A stretch of 64,000 nucleotides of DNA from Desmodesmus armatus (Eukaryota; Chlorophyta; Chlorophyceae; Sphaeropleales; Scenedesmaceae): positions 310,001 through 374,000 of the forward strand of contig VIIQ02000581.1 in the NCBI GenBank assembly GCA_007449985.2, given 5' to 3'. The translations under genes were made by a program, and so were the position numbers. How positions within the stretch are numbered: the first letter of the stretch is position 1; each line of letters begins with the position of its first letter. Positions 1 to 11,808 of the stretch are shown piece after piece. The notes under the pieces are model-generated. The model searched no databases. It was not told where the DNA came from and saw only the letters and a list, made by a program, of their open reading frames with translations.

Positions 1-286
1 TGTTGAGTCCAGACTTGCTTCTGTGGCACAACATAGTGTGATTGGACATGTGAGGGAAGGGCACGCACTCCTGCACATGTGCGGCCAGACTCGGCTGTGT
101 CACCAGGGGTAAGCTGCGTCACCAAGAGTGATGTCCGGTGTCACACATGCACGCAGCTGACATGTGTGTTGTGCATCCCCCCCCCTCCACCTCTTACTCA
201 CCGCCAACATGGTTGGACATATCGTGAGTTGACACACAGCTTGACACCATCCTATCTCATCCTGCCCCATGTGTGTGCTGCTGCAG

Positions 287-970
287 CACCCTGTCCTGAA
301 CCCTGAGGTAGAGGCTGCCCTGAAGCAGCTGCTGGCCAGTCCTGAGGTGAAGGCGCAGTTCCATGACCCAGCAGTACACGCAGCACTACAGGAGGTGAGG
401 GGACAAAGGCAGCGGGGCAACTCCAGGGGGCATAATTATACATATGGACGCGATACGCCGACCTGGTTGGTCGATGCACAACAGCTTCTCCAACTCTGTG
501 CATCTTGAATCCTTTGGCAGCATGTCAGTGTTCAACTCAGGCCTTGCAGCACCTTGCGGTGTCTGAAACAGCCCGTCAGCAATCGCAGCCGCCCAGCATC
601 TGTGCTGCCCCCTTACAGCTTGCACCGGTTGCTGTGCTGTGCTAGTGTTGGTTGTGTGCGCGTAGAGCTGGCTGGACCGCCAGCCTATCTACAAAAATGG
701 CATACTACTGGGAGGTCGCTGCGCAGCAGCAGCCAGATCCCGCATCACAGTGCCGACTGCTGGTTAGTCACCGTCGTGTTCTGACACATTGCGCTGCCTC
801 CCGTGCTGCTGCTGTCTATCGCTGCCGTACACTGCCGTCTGTTGCTGCTGCGGTGCCTGCTCCAGGTGCGTGTGGACCCTCGTGCCATTGCCAAATACCG
901 GGATGACCCGGTGGTCATGCAGGCATTCAGCAAGCTGCTGGAGATTGAGAACATCCTGGAGAGGCTGTGA
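287..970 (+). CDS. STI1/HOP-like DP-domain protein, C-terminal part
   Basis: Two exons are visible, 287-394 and 866-970, both in phase 0 and joined by a GT-AG intron; the stop is TGA at 968-970. The 5' part of the gene lies before the window. The first exon encodes NPEVEAALKQLLASPEV and DPAVHAALQE. The second encodes DPRAIAKYRDDPVVMQAF and ends in ENILERL. Repeated Asp-Pro/Asn-Pro helix starts followed by short amphipathic helices are the pattern of the STI1 (DP) domain of Hop/Sti1, Hip and the plastid import co-chaperone Tic40, where it usually sits at the C-terminus, as here. A chaperone-cofactor role is inferred from family only. Which member this is cannot be decided, because any TPR or transmembrane part is missing. 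The nearest downstream TGTAA is at 1895, giving a long 3' UTR if it is used. Confidence 0.6.
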
Positions 971-2310
971 AGCCATCAGCTGGGCAGCTGATGCTGTGCT
1001 CTTGGATGCCGCTGTGTGTGGGAGCGCGGCATGCATGTCGCTGTGTGGGGCTTTGCTGCACCATGTTGGTGCACATGCGGCCAGGGGCTGGCGGAGCTTT
1101 GGGGTGGTGAACAAGTAGATGGTGGCTGGGTGATGGGCTGTGTGCTTGTGTGTTTTGAGTTGGGGTGCAAGCAGGTTTGTTCAAAGGCAGCGCCCTAGTC
1201 GTTGCGGCTGGTGGCAGCAAATGTTTCAGCCCTGTGGTTGTGTGTGTTCTGTATGCGCCCAGCGTCAGCAATCTGTTTCCAGCTGCGGCAGGACGAGGGT
1301 GCCGCACCTTTAGCATTTTTGTTTCAACAGTCGGGGCATGAAGCTGTGGCTGTGCAGCTGACCACATCATAACCCTGCTAGTGGTTGTTTGCGGTTGCAT
1401 CATCGCTGCTTGGGGTGCATCCCGGTCATGCTTGTAGTGTTGGGGCTTCGTGTCGCCAGGCAGAGGCAGCTAATCAAGCATCTGCAGCTGCTTGCTGCAG
1501 CTTCCAACTGTAGGTAACTGTATACTACTATCTTGGTGCTCTGCCGCCCTCCGTCAACACAATACTGTTTGCAGTTCAGCCCCTGGTGTCATCAGTGTGG
1601 TATCTCTATGTTATTGTCGTGGGTTTTGTGTTCGAAAGACTGTTGCATGTGTGCCCTGTCCAAGTGCACACAGCAATGTGACAAACTAGCATGTTCTGTT
1701 ATGACATGCCCAAGGGAGGAAGCTGCAGTCTGGCTTGTGTTCTTGTTGCATGAACTTTGAGAAAATGCCACCCAGTGGATGCAGGCTCTGTGTCACAAGT
1801 TTTTGATGTGCAAGGCTGTGTGACTGCAGTTCTGTCTGAAATCTTGTGACAAGGCAGGCATGCCGTGGACCAGCTGCTAGTTAATGTGCCTTTTTGTAAC
1901 ATGCTGATGTGAATCGCCGGCCCAGGCAGTGTGGGTGTGCAACATGGCATCCGACACCTTTCCGTGCCCTCTTGCCTTTCTGTTTCACACATGCACCCAG
2001 CACATTCCTTTCCGTCTACCCGGGGACTAAAGCTGGCTGCAAGCTGCACAGTCAAGGGGCAAGCCCATCTGCTAATCTACGGAAGCCGGCACAGCACAGT
2101 TGGGCTGCTTCAACCACTCCTCACCATCATACAGGGGACAAGTGCCGCCTCATTGAGGGTGCACATGCAAACCCTTTGAAGGGTTCCACCTCAAACAATC
2201 ACGGCACGACACAGCACATGCACCTAAAGGATCTGTGGTGATCTATGGTGACCTGCTGGCAACACCTAACCACCACGCAGAGCAACATACCATCAAAAAT
2301 GCAGCCACAA
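971..2310. other. Convergent intergenic region, no gene seen
   Basis: This stretch lies between the stops of two convergent genes. Open frames here are short, lack splice-consistent extensions and have no recognisable protein character. It probably holds both 3' UTRs. The only signal noted is TGTAA at 1895-1899. Confidence 0.5.
1895..1899 (+). terminator. TGTAA polyadenylation signal (candidate)
   Basis: TGTAA, the usual poly(A) signal of chlorophyte nuclear genes, lies about 925 bp after the stop of the STI1-like gene in a T-rich context. It is the first one seen on the plus strand after that stop; the distance is long, so the assignment is tentative. Confidence 0.35.
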
Positions 2311-5300
2311 TCAGGAGCGCCGGGTGGCACGTGTGCTGCGCTTGGTTGGCTCTGCCGCAGCTGCTGGCTCAGCTTGCTTGCCGCGCCTGCCCCGGCCCTC
2401 TGCTGCTGTCGCGTGCTCCTCCGCCACTGCTGCTGCCCGTGTGCCCCTGCTGCCGGCACCCCTGGCGGGGCGCTTCACTGCTGCAACATCGCCTGACTGC
2501 TGCTGTGTGTCACTCTCAGCCTGCTCCTCAGGCACTGCTTCTAAGGCCTCTGCAGCTGCTGCCGCCACGCCACTCATAGCCTTGTTGGTGCGCCTGCCGC
2601 GTGCAGCCGCTGGAGGTGCCGCCTCCGCTGCTGCTTCTGCTCGGCTGCTGGACCCGCTGCGCGCAGAGGAGCGGCGTGAGCTGGCAGCTGCTGCCGGCTT
2701 GGGGTCAGGCTGATCAAGCTGGTGGTCATCCTGCTGCTCGTCTGCTACGGCAGCAGCTGCCTTGCCTTTCACTGTGGTGCGGCTGCCAACCCTTGCTGCT
2801 GCTGATGCCCTTGGTGCCTTGGCTGCTGCTGGCTTGGGCACATCAAGCTGGCAGGCCTGGTCTTGCTGCTGCTTATCTGCGGCGGCTGCACCTGCCTGCT
2901 CTGTACTTGTGGTGCACCTGCTGGCCCTTGCTGCTGATGCCTTGGATGCCTTTGCTGCTGGCTTGGGAACAGTAAGCTGGCTTGGCTGGTCTTGCTGCTC
3001 CTCCTCTGTGGCTGCTGCGGCGGCCTCCGCTGCACCATCCACTGTGGTGCGGCTGCTGGCCCTTGCTGCTGCTGTTGCCTTGCCCCTTGACGGCCTGGCT
3101 GCTGCTGCTTGGCTGCCGCCCGCCACCTGGTTGCTGCTCTTGCGGCTGCCACGGCCATGCGGTGCCTGGTTGACAGCATCACTGACACCTGCAACGTATC
3201 AATATCCAGCAGCACATGGCATGAGTTGACTTGTTTTATGCACCCTTGTTGGAGTCATGGAAAACCCCAGTTCCAAATGCAAAGTGACAGGTGAGCATCT
3301 CTGTGTATTCCATCGGGGTGCTGAATCACAATATGATGGCGCTCGATGCTAGGGCAGCCCACACGATGCACAGCTCTTCAAGCCACATCAGCGGAACTGC
3401 TGGCAATTGTCCTGATCTTACGCACCTGCTGCAGCCTGTGACTCCACCTCCTCTGGCAGCACTTCCAGCGTGTGCTGATAGCTGTGACCCCCATGCTCCT
3501 GCACCTGTACAGAGGACGGCTGATCCTGCTGCTGCTCCACGCACCGGTGGGATGCTCCTGGCCTGCTGGATGCACCGATTGCCCTGCGACTGCTCTTCTC
3601 TGCTGACAAGCCTGCCTCTGCCGCCGCTGCTACTGCTGCGGCCACATCGCCACAAGCAATGGCCCGCACGGCCCGGGTGCGAGGTGTTGCTGCTACCTTG
3701 CCTGCCTTAGCTGCTGCTGGTGCTGCTGGCTCACTGGGCTCTGCGTCTGCAGCAGCCGCCACCCCTGGGCTCTGGCTGCCAGGCTGTCCTGATGCCGTAG
3801 CTGCGCCTTCCTGTGTCGCTGCTGCATGCTGGCTGTAGGCTGCCAGGCCAGGTGTCGTCTGCATGGAGGCCTCCAGCGTGTCCACACCTGCAGGAGCTGC
3901 TGCCCCCTGCCCTGCTGCCACAGCCTCGATACCCGCAGCAGGGGTGGGTGTGGGAGTGAAGCCCACCAGTGCAGCCAGGCGGCCCATGGGGGTCTTGGAG
4001 GCAGCTGCCCGCTCCTGGCTCAAAGTGTGACCACGCAGCAGGGCAGCCTCCCTGGCCTGCGGCAAGCAGCACGCACCAGGTGATTTTTGCAAGCTTGTTT
4101 GCTTCTCATGCGTTCTTTGAAAGGAGCACAGCAGTGCATGCATTCAGCACTGGGTTGAAGAGGCCCACTGACTTGGACTGAAGAAGCCACCACAGGAGAA
4201 CAGGTGCGCACAGTGCCGCCACTGCGCGCTTCTCAGCACATGCTCCGCACCGCTGACAGGACACCAGCAGTTGGCCAACATGCTGCAGTCCACACTGCAT
4301 GGCAAAAATGACTGCGATATGCAGGGAAGATCCTGCAGGTGTTTGAACTTTTAAAAAGTTCCCAGCCGCACCTGCAGCTCAGCCTCCTGCTGGTCAAGCT
4401 CGTCCGCCCTTGCCTGCAGCTCGGCCTCCCGCTGCTGCACCTCCAGCCCGTGCTGGCTTGCGGCCTCCATCTTGCCTTGCAGCTCCTGCTCTTGAGCCTC
4501 AACAGCAGCCACGCGTGCGTCCAGCTCTTGCAGCAGCTGCTGCGCCTGGGCCCGGTCTTCACTCAGCTTGGTCTCTGTGGAAGCCAGCTCGGTTGACCGG
4601 CAGGCCAGGCAGGAGTCGCGTTCCCCAAGCTCTTGAGCCTGCACAGCCGACCGAGGCAGTGGCAGAGTGAGGCGGCAAGGATGGCAAGGTGCCGGCTGTG
4701 CAAGGCAGTGTACTCTGACCCCAGCTTCCTTTTCCAGAGAGCTCACCTGTCACTGCCATCAGTTTGCTTCTCCAGAAGGCCCTCCACACACTCCCCCAAG
4801 CTAGTGTGGCATTTAGCTCTCTGTCATTGCGTGGACACTCAGCAACGCTGCCGAACAAATTGTATAACTGAAACAGGAATCACTGGGGTATGCCCATCAG
4901 CCGACTGCTGTTGGCAGCACTCAAGTTGGTCGGTCTTACCTTGCTGCTGAACTCTTCCTGTTTCTTGGTCACATCAGCCTCGCGCTGTTGCAGCACCGTG
5001 TGAGCGGCTTGCAGCTCCACCTGCAGGGGAAGACGCACAGGATATTGGAAGCTCAGCCATAACGTGGTGAATTGGAGGGCTAGAAGAAGCCGACCAGTGG
5101 CGTTCTCTGCAAAGATGCTGCGGACGGCTGTTTTTCCTGTGTCCAAGCATGGTAGGATCCACTGTGTTGCGACCTACCTTGCGTGCTTGCAGTGTGGCGC
5201 GCTCTCTGGCGTTTGCCTCCTGGTGCTGCTCCAGGCGGCGCAGGGCCCTTGCCAGTGCGCTCTCACGTTCCACCAGAGAACTCTCACGTGCTTCCAGCGC

Positions 5301-6675
5301 GCTCCTCTGTGTTGCCATTTGCTGCTCACGCGCCTCCAAATCAGCGGCTGCCTGCTCCACCTCAGCGATCCTTGCACTTGCACCCCTGCAGCCACAGCAG
5401 CACGTGAGGGAGATCAACCAGTAAAGTCACCGCCTGCACAGATCGTACATTTCACAAATCCCCAACCCACACTTGTTGTGCTGGGCCCCATTGTCTGTGG
5501 TTCCTGGAGGTACCTTCAAGCCTGCTTACTCTGTGGCAGCCTCCAGGTCGGCAGCTTGGGCATCCAGCTTCTTCTTGCGCTCCTGGAGTGTCTGCTGCAT
5601 GGCGTCCAGCTCTGCGCGCATGGCAGCAGGTTCTGGCCCTTCAGCAGCCTGCATGGCAGGCGCGCCTGCAGGGCCCTGCTGTCCAGCAGGCTGTGCCTTG
5701 TCTGCATCACAGCTGCTGCGCAGTGCCTGCAGCTTGTCTGCTGTGTCCTGCAGCCAGCACCAACACACCATCACACGTTCAGCACAGACCTGCAAGAAAC
5801 ACACTATCACCAAAGGAGCTGAAAAGGTGCCAGCATCCAGGGCAAGAAGGGTGCCTGACGCCCAGCACAGGCATGGCGCCCTGCAAAGCCCCACTGCTCA
5901 CTTTGTGTGCCTCCTGCTCTGCTTGTAGCTGTGCTGTCAGCTCCTGCAGGCTGGCTTGCAATTGCTCCTGTGCAGCTTGCTGGGTGTCCTGCCTGCAGAA
6001 CATGCAGGGTCATGCAGGAGCATGGTGTCCAGCTGTGCATGGCGCAGAATCACATCCGGGCTCAGCACAACTCCACATGTGCAGCATGCTTGTTGCGATG
6101 TCTCAGAACGCAAGCTGTGGACGCAGCAAATGGCAGACGGTCTGGAGTAGGGGACATGCCCTTACCGTCCTTGCTGTGCTGCAGCCAGCTCATCCTGCAA
6201 CTGTCGAGTCTGCTGCTCCAGCTGCACAATCCTGCTGCTTGCATCCTCTTTGTACTTGGCAGCATCGCAGTAGTACTCATTCATCGCCTCAAAGGCGGTC
6301 TGCAGAAGCAACATGCAGTGATGTCAAGTGCTGTCCTCACTGACTCAGTGACTGCTGGTGCTGCGTAGCTGTGCATGCTGTTTTGGTTTACCTTGCCCTC
6401 CTCAACCAGATCAGCTTTATCTTGTCGCAGCTGCTCGTTCTCCTGCTTCAGCTTGACCACCTGCAAAATCACGGCCACTCAGCAAACTAGTGTGCCAAAC
6501 AGCTGACAAGCAGTAGACAGGCAGAGCAACTGCTGCTGTGTGTGGCCAGCAAGAGGCTGGGCACTCTGAACAGCACCTGTTCCTCCCAGTGTTCTTTGCT
6601 GCGCCACACCGGGGTTCCCTGCTTCGGCAGGTTTTCCCTCTGTTGCAAGGGCATCGACGTCATGTTGTTTTTCAT
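2311..6675 (-). CDS. Coiled-coil protein with histone-H1-like basic Ala/Lys/Arg tail
   Basis: Ten exons close in frame: 6675-6577 (start ATG), 6460-6392, 6299-6166, 5992-5902, 5747-5530, 5385-5178, 5020-4940, 4638-4372, 4056-3426 and 3188-2311 (TGA). All have GT donors and AG acceptors, giving about 891 aa. The N-terminal half is a nearly continuous coiled coil (for example VVKLKQENEQLRQDKADLVE and repeated E-x-x-L-x-x-R-E heptads in the 5385-5178 exon). It is followed by a Pro/Ala-rich hinge and a roughly 290-residue tail of Ala, Lys, Arg, Ser and Gln with three degenerate repeats around PKPAA. I do not recognise an orthologue. Coiled coil plus basic tail would suit a chromatin-, nuclear-lamina- or microtubule-associated scaffold, but that is inference. 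A possible extra exon at 4820-4747 (VEGLLEKQTDG frame) is 74 nt and would break the frame, so it is left out. The gene is divergent from the SET gene at 7521. Confidence 0.7.
2697..3090 (-). repeat. Three degenerate ~43-45-codon repeats in the basic tail
   Basis: Three copies of a segment encoding Q-L-x-x-P-x-P-K-P-A-A followed by Ala/Ser/Arg-rich sequence start near 2961, 2832 and 2697 on the plus strand (spacing 129 and 135 bp). They resemble the KPAA-type tails of linker histones. Internal duplication is the simplest origin. Confidence 0.6.
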
Positions 6676-7520
6676 GTCGTGCTAAGCGAAACGCCGAGCC
6701 GATCGCAGATAAAGACAGACATCCATACAAGGGACCGCAAAAGATTAACCGAACTCTGTTGAGTGTCGGTTGCCAGTCAAACTCCGTTGACCAGTGTGAT
6801 TGTGCAGTGTGATAACAGTGTAAGCTGAAGTACCGACTGCAGCTCAGATCAGGGCTAGAGCATAGCTTTGTGGTTTGAGAGCCACTTTCTTGCGTGTTGT
6901 GCTGCATAAGGCGTGCCTGTCAGTCACTGACTCAGTGACTGACTTTGTGAAAACCAACTGCCACACCCGCTGCTGTGCATACTGCAGCAGGGGCAGTCTG
7001 GTGACATGCATATACAAGTGTACCCGTGATGCCTCCCAAGGGTGCTGGAACATCCCAACTGATGTGCCTTGCCACACCCGGTGTGCCACGGTGGCACCTT
7101 GCCAGGCTGGCACGTAGTGCTGAGATATGCAGTGATCATTTGATTGCCACAAGACACGTACTACTCCTGCCGTAGGAATTTTAGTATGATTTTACTCTCA
7201 CACAGTGCTGCTGGATTTGGGCAGCGGTTTCTGCATACTGCATGGGTGACCCAAGGTCTTGACTTGTGGCTGGTGCAAATGCACAGTGTGCAGGGCGGCC
7301 TCGAAGCGACCTTGCATAGAAAACTGTACCAGACTATTATGCTGTCATGTGTACCATACTGTGTGAAATGAAGTGTGGGGCTGCATGACAATGCCGCTGA
7401 ACCAGGCTGTCACAGTCAACGACTTTGACTGGACACGAGCGAATTGCGACGAACGAACAGCCAACAGTAGCATAGTTGGCACTGTCAATCTTCTGTCAAC
7501 CAACATCGACGCCCACCACC
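6676..7520. promoter_or_regulatory. Divergent promoter region between coiled-coil and SET genes
   Basis: This 845-bp stretch separates the start codons of two divergently transcribed genes and must hold both promoters and 5' UTRs. No convincing TATA box was seen. It contains a 21-bp perfect palindrome at 6921-6941. Short open frames here overlap on both strands and look non-coding. Confidence 0.5.
6921..6941. repeat. 21-bp perfect palindrome with TGACTCA core
   Basis: The sequence reads CAGTCACTGA-C-TCAGTGACTG, two 10-base arms around one base. Its centre contains TGACTCA, a bZIP (AP-1-like) core. Seventeen bases of it recur at 6338-6354 in an intron of the neighbouring coiled-coil gene. It may be a regulatory site or a small dispersed repeat. 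Confidence 0.55.
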
Positions 7521-10500
7521 ATGGCCGCGCTACAGCCATGCCAGCTGCAGCAGATCACACCCAAGTCGATCACACGAACAGCACCAGCAGTCAGAAAGTG
7601 CTGTCACACAGTCAGGAGCAGCAGCACCAGCACAGTATATGAGGCCTTGCTGGACTGGGCAGATGCTTCAGGGGTGGACCCACGCCCAGTTGCTGTCCAG
7701 CAGCACTCAGAGTACGGCAGGTGCCTGGTTGCCACTGAGGACATCCCCAATGGAACGGTCCTGCTGTCTGTGCCGCTGGAGCAGGTGTTCCAGAGCCAGG
7801 TGTGCTTGCATCCCAAACCCTTCAATGTGAAATCTTTGTGCGACATGGACGCAGCAGTCCCACAACAGTATCGCCGGGCACCTGGTTTGCTCTTGACCGA
7901 CTCCCCTGGCTCTTTCTGGCTCTGAATCCACGTGTGTTGTGTCCTCACAGGCTGCTGTTGAGCTGGAGCTCCACTGGGCAGCAGAGATGGCCCTTAGGCT
8001 GCTGCAAGCACGCCATGCCAGCAGGCACCAGCATCACACCGGCGGCAGCAGCAGCAGCAGCGGGTCGTTGAGTTGCTGGGGTCCATGGGTGGAGTCTCTG
8101 CCACAGCAGGTGGTCACTCCAGTGGAATTCACCACGGAGGAGGTGGAGCAGCTGGTCATCCCCAGCACCGTTCAGGTGTGCAGGGCAGCTGGGCCAGCCT
8201 GCAGGTTGTAGTGCAATAGGCCCTGCATGACTGGATTGGTTGCAGCGGCAACTGGCATTGGGAGCACCATCACTCATTGTATCGCATTGGGTGAAGTTTT
8301 ATAGCAGCAGCTGAGCTGTGTGACGCCAAGGTTACAGCATCAGATCACCCTGCTGCGGTCGGTCAAAAGGCACCTCATGTTGCTGTACACAGCGCACTCC
8401 TGTGTGCCGCATGCGAGCCTGTCATTGTGCTGGTCCTGCTGTGCCACCAGGCAGTGCTTGGAGCACGAGAGAGCCTGGAGGGCTGCTTTGAGGTGCTGCA
8501 GCCCCAGCTAGCAGAGATCAGCTGCACCTGGGCGGACTTCCTATGGGCAGTACAGGTGTGTGCTGGTGCAGCAAAGACTCTTTGAGAGACCGGAATCTTG
8601 TGCTTCCATGCAGGCTTGTGAGGTTGGCAGGCACAGCAGCCCTTGAAACTCGCTTTTGCTGCTTGCATGTCCGTCAGAACGCATCTTGACACAGCAAGGG
8701 CCTGTTGGTTGGTGGCACCTACCTTGGCACAGCCACTCACTCGACCACTGCCAGCCAGAGTTGGGTGCTGAGTGCCAGTATCCTTCCTCAGGCCACACCT
8801 GGGGCTGGCCAGAGTGACTGCCTTGGCAGTCCTCAGCAGCAGTAACGGGTGGTGCAGCCGTTGCAGCAGTGGCTTTCATCAGCAATCAAAGCAGCGGTGA
8901 TCATAGGCCCCACAGATGCAGAAGCAGCAAGCACCTAGTTCTACACTCAACTTGCTGTGGCTTACTCATAGCACCTGCAACTGCAGCACTGCACACCCTG
9001 ACTACGCCTCTCTCCTTCACCACCCCTGTGCTCACTGTCCCCTGCCCTGCACTGCAGGTGCTGCACAGCCGCTGCTTCTATGAAGGTACAGCCGCCCGTC
9101 ACATGGCTGTTCCTGGTGTGGACATGTGCAACCATTCCTACCAGCCCAACGCAGCAGTGAGGCTGGTGCACAGCCCTGCAGCCTGTCAGGGCCTGGATGC
9201 ACTGGAAGAGGTGGCACCAGTGGCTGCTGCTGCCGCCTGCCCCAGCTTCTTCCAGTTGGTTGCAGGTGAGCTGCAACATAGGCCTCGGCCAGGCATAGAC
9301 TCGGTCGCTGTAGGGGTCTAGCTGGCGCCCATTGTGTCACGGTATGGGTCCATGCGTACTTCACTGTGGAATACACTGTTGTTAGCGGTGCAAGCTCTTG
9401 AGCCTCATGGCTACAGGTGTAACTGTGATTTGATTTGAAGCAAGGTTGCGCGTCACTGCCTTGAAGACAGAGCCTTTTTCCTAAAGACCAGAGTCTTTCC
9501 TGTAGTAATGCCAGTTGGAGCCTCCTGTGTGTCCTGCCATGTGCTGCAGATACGAGCGTGCGCAACACACATCAGGGAGGCAGCATGTCTTCTGACGCCC
9601 TGCGCATGCTCATGAGTGAGTTTGGTGATAGCTGCCTCCAACACGGGACCGAGGGCGGGGTACTTCGTATTCGTTGGCAAACACACAGCAGGGGCAGCAG
9701 GGTCCTGCCAGCAACTCCATCAGATTTGGAAGCGTTGCTGTGTGTGCAGGTGCCCCCCAGGCCAGCACCGCACCAGGTTCACCCACATGCTATGTGCACG
9801 AAGCTTCACATTTTGTTGCACGATGTACTGAGCCAAACAGCCTGTCTGCACTGGCAGCATCCCTGCTACCAACGTGCCAACTTTATCTCACAGGCTGCGC
9901 AACCCATCAATCTCATCCTGCTGCTGCTGGTTTCGGTGGGTATTCTGCAGGGCCTGACGCTATACAGGCAGGCGATCAAGTGTGCATCAGCTACGGCCCC
10001 TGGCCCACAGAGCCCCTGCTGCTGCTGTTTGGATTTGTGCCCCAGCACAACCCCCACGACTCCCTGGTGCTCTTCAGTGACCTGCAACACATGGCAGACT
10101 GCTTCCTGGAGGCGGTTGCCAGCTGTACAGACCTGCAGCCGCCTGGGGACGCGGCAGCTGCTGCTGGTGGCGGCAGCAATTCTGCCAGTACGGGAGCAGC
10201 AGCTGCCGCGGCAGATCCTGCTTTTGCAGAGCGGTTGCATGAGCAGCTGAGTGTAGCAGAGGCAGCTGGGGAGGATGACACTGCGGGAGGGCAGCAGCAG
10301 CAGCAGCAGCAGGCAGTTGGGCCACCTGGTTTCAGGGACCTAACCTTGACTGACACTAGGCTTAGGGCCGCTCTGCAGCTGTTGCACAAGGCTGTCAGTG
10401 CAGCAGGGGAGCAGTGGTGCACTCAGGTGGATGGTAATCACCCACAGCAGCAGGCAGAGGCAGTCCAGCAGGACCTAAGGGCGGGAGTATCTGGTCTGGT

Positions 10501-10696
10501 GCGGTTCAGGCTGCAGCAGCTAGCACAGCAGTTGGAGGACGCAGTCAACCAGGCTTCAAGGAGCAGCAGTGAAGAACAGGAGGAGTCAGTGGACGAGCAC
10601 ATCAGCTACAGATCCAGTGCAGAGCACAGGCGGTTGATAGCTGCCTATTGCAGCAGCAAAGCTCAGTTGGCACGGCAGCTGTTGGCCAGGTTGTAA
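7521..10696 (+). CDS. SET-domain protein-lysine methyltransferase, Rubisco-LSMT-like family
   Basis: Five exons, 7521-7799, 7951-8175, 8451-8555, 9058-9265 and 9951-10696 (TAA), keep frame throughout and give about 520 aa. The start ATG at 7521 has a strong context (CACCACCATGG) and opens a Ser/Thr/Arg-rich leader that looks like a plastid transit peptide. Exon 1 holds the N-SET strand (EYGRCLVATEDIPNGTVLL), exon 4 the catalytic-core motif VPGVDMCNHSYQPNA, and exon 5 begins with AGDQVCISYG, the conserved C-SET strand, followed by the helical substrate-binding domain of this family. It should transfer methyl groups from S-adenosylmethionine to lysines; in plants relatives act on Rubisco large subunit and fructose-bisphosphate aldolase. 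The substrate here is not shown. The acceptor at 9951 was preferred over one at 9890-9900 (also in frame) because it restores the family spacing. A poly-Gln run lies in exon 5. Confidence 0.85.
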
Positions 10697-11808
10697 AGTG
10701 AATAGCGCGCATGCCCTTGCAGGCGGGCTCAGACATATGGCATCAATCCTGATCGTTGATTGGTGTAGCTGAGTCTGTGAGCATGTACAGATAATCAGCC
10801 ACTGCCTGTCTGTTGGGCTGTCCTTGGTCAACAGAAGTAGCACAAAAGATCAAGGCTGTAGCAGCACGACCGCTGCATTCTGCAGATCACGCATACAAAG
10901 CTGCGAGATATCTGCGACATTGAAAATTGGCAGGGCCTAAGGCCTGCCGTGGTTGCGTGGTGCAGCTGGCAGTGCCTGGCTTAGCCAGCACGGGCTGGAA
11001 GCCCCCTGCAGATGATGAGGCTGATGTGTGCTGATTGGCAGGCAGTCAGTGGCCTGTGGTGGCGTCCCTCTGCGCAGTTTGCAGCAGCAGTGTGGCTGCT
11101 GGCTGGCAGCGGTGTTGTGTGTGTGGTTTTGGCCAGCTGCTGGGGTGGGTTGCACGCGCCCCCTGCTGATGTTTGTGTGTGTGTGTGGTTTTGTGATGTG
11201 GCATGCAAGGCGGGGTCTCTTGGGCTTGGGTGTGCTGCACATCCCAATCGTACTGTGCCAAGCCTGGTGTGAGGGACAGACGCACGTGTGCTGATACGGC
11301 ATGGCTGTCCAGCAGCTGCAGTGTGGCAGTTGGCTGCTGCCAACAGCGTGGGTGGGTGGTGGTCCAAGTTGGAAGAAACGTGGTGGAAGGTTGGGCAGGG
11401 GTGTGTGTGCTGGTGTGGGGTGGCAGGGTGTGCGGGTGGTGGGGCGGCAGGGTTTTGTTACCTGTGTGTGTATGCATGCGTGCATGGTGCTGCATGGCTT
11501 TGTGGATGCAGGCAAGGCCTTGAGCTGTGCATATGCGTGTGCTTGACCTGTGTTATATTTCTTGAACGCTGACTGTGTTACCTGCAGGCTTTGGCTGACT
11601 GGCAACTCCTGAGCCTTGCCACTGGTGTTGTGACAGGGGCTTGCCTAAGGGTGACTGTTGTTGTTGTTTACGTGTGGAGTGTCATTGTGGGCGCAGGCTG
11701 TGTTCAATGATGGCTGACCAGTGTATCTTTTGCTCCCGCGGTGCACCCGGTGCACACGATGCCCAGGCCTTTACAGCAGGGTCATGTCCCCCAACTGCCC
11801 TACTCATG
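10697..11808. other. Gene-free stretch, strongly G+T biased on the plus strand
   Basis: No coding exon is seen. From about 10990 to 11580 the plus strand is unusually rich in G and T (for example gtttgtgtgtgtgtgtgg near 11170). This leaves long but meaningless open frames rich in His/Pro/Thr on the minus strand. It probably contains the 3' UTR of the SET gene plus low-complexity intergenic DNA. Confidence 0.45.

Noticed and set aside
2324..3229. Leu/Ala/Cys-rich plus-strand frames over 2.3-3.2 kb
   Set aside because: They are antisense shadows of the Ala/Gln-rich tail of the minus-strand coiled-coil gene.
6479..6907. 142-codon minus-strand frame as the first exon of the coiled-coil gene
   Set aside because: It is in a different frame from the coil. 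The ATG at 6675 opens a frame whose donor at 6576 joins the next exon in phase 0.
7521..10696. Assigning the SET enzyme directly as Rubisco large-subunit methyltransferase
   Set aside because: Family members also act on aldolase and other proteins; sequence alone does not fix the substrate.
10937..11605. 222-codon minus-strand frame rich in His/Pro/Thr
   Set aside because: It is the complement of a G+T-rich stretch; biased composition removes stop codons, and there is no domain or splice consistency.
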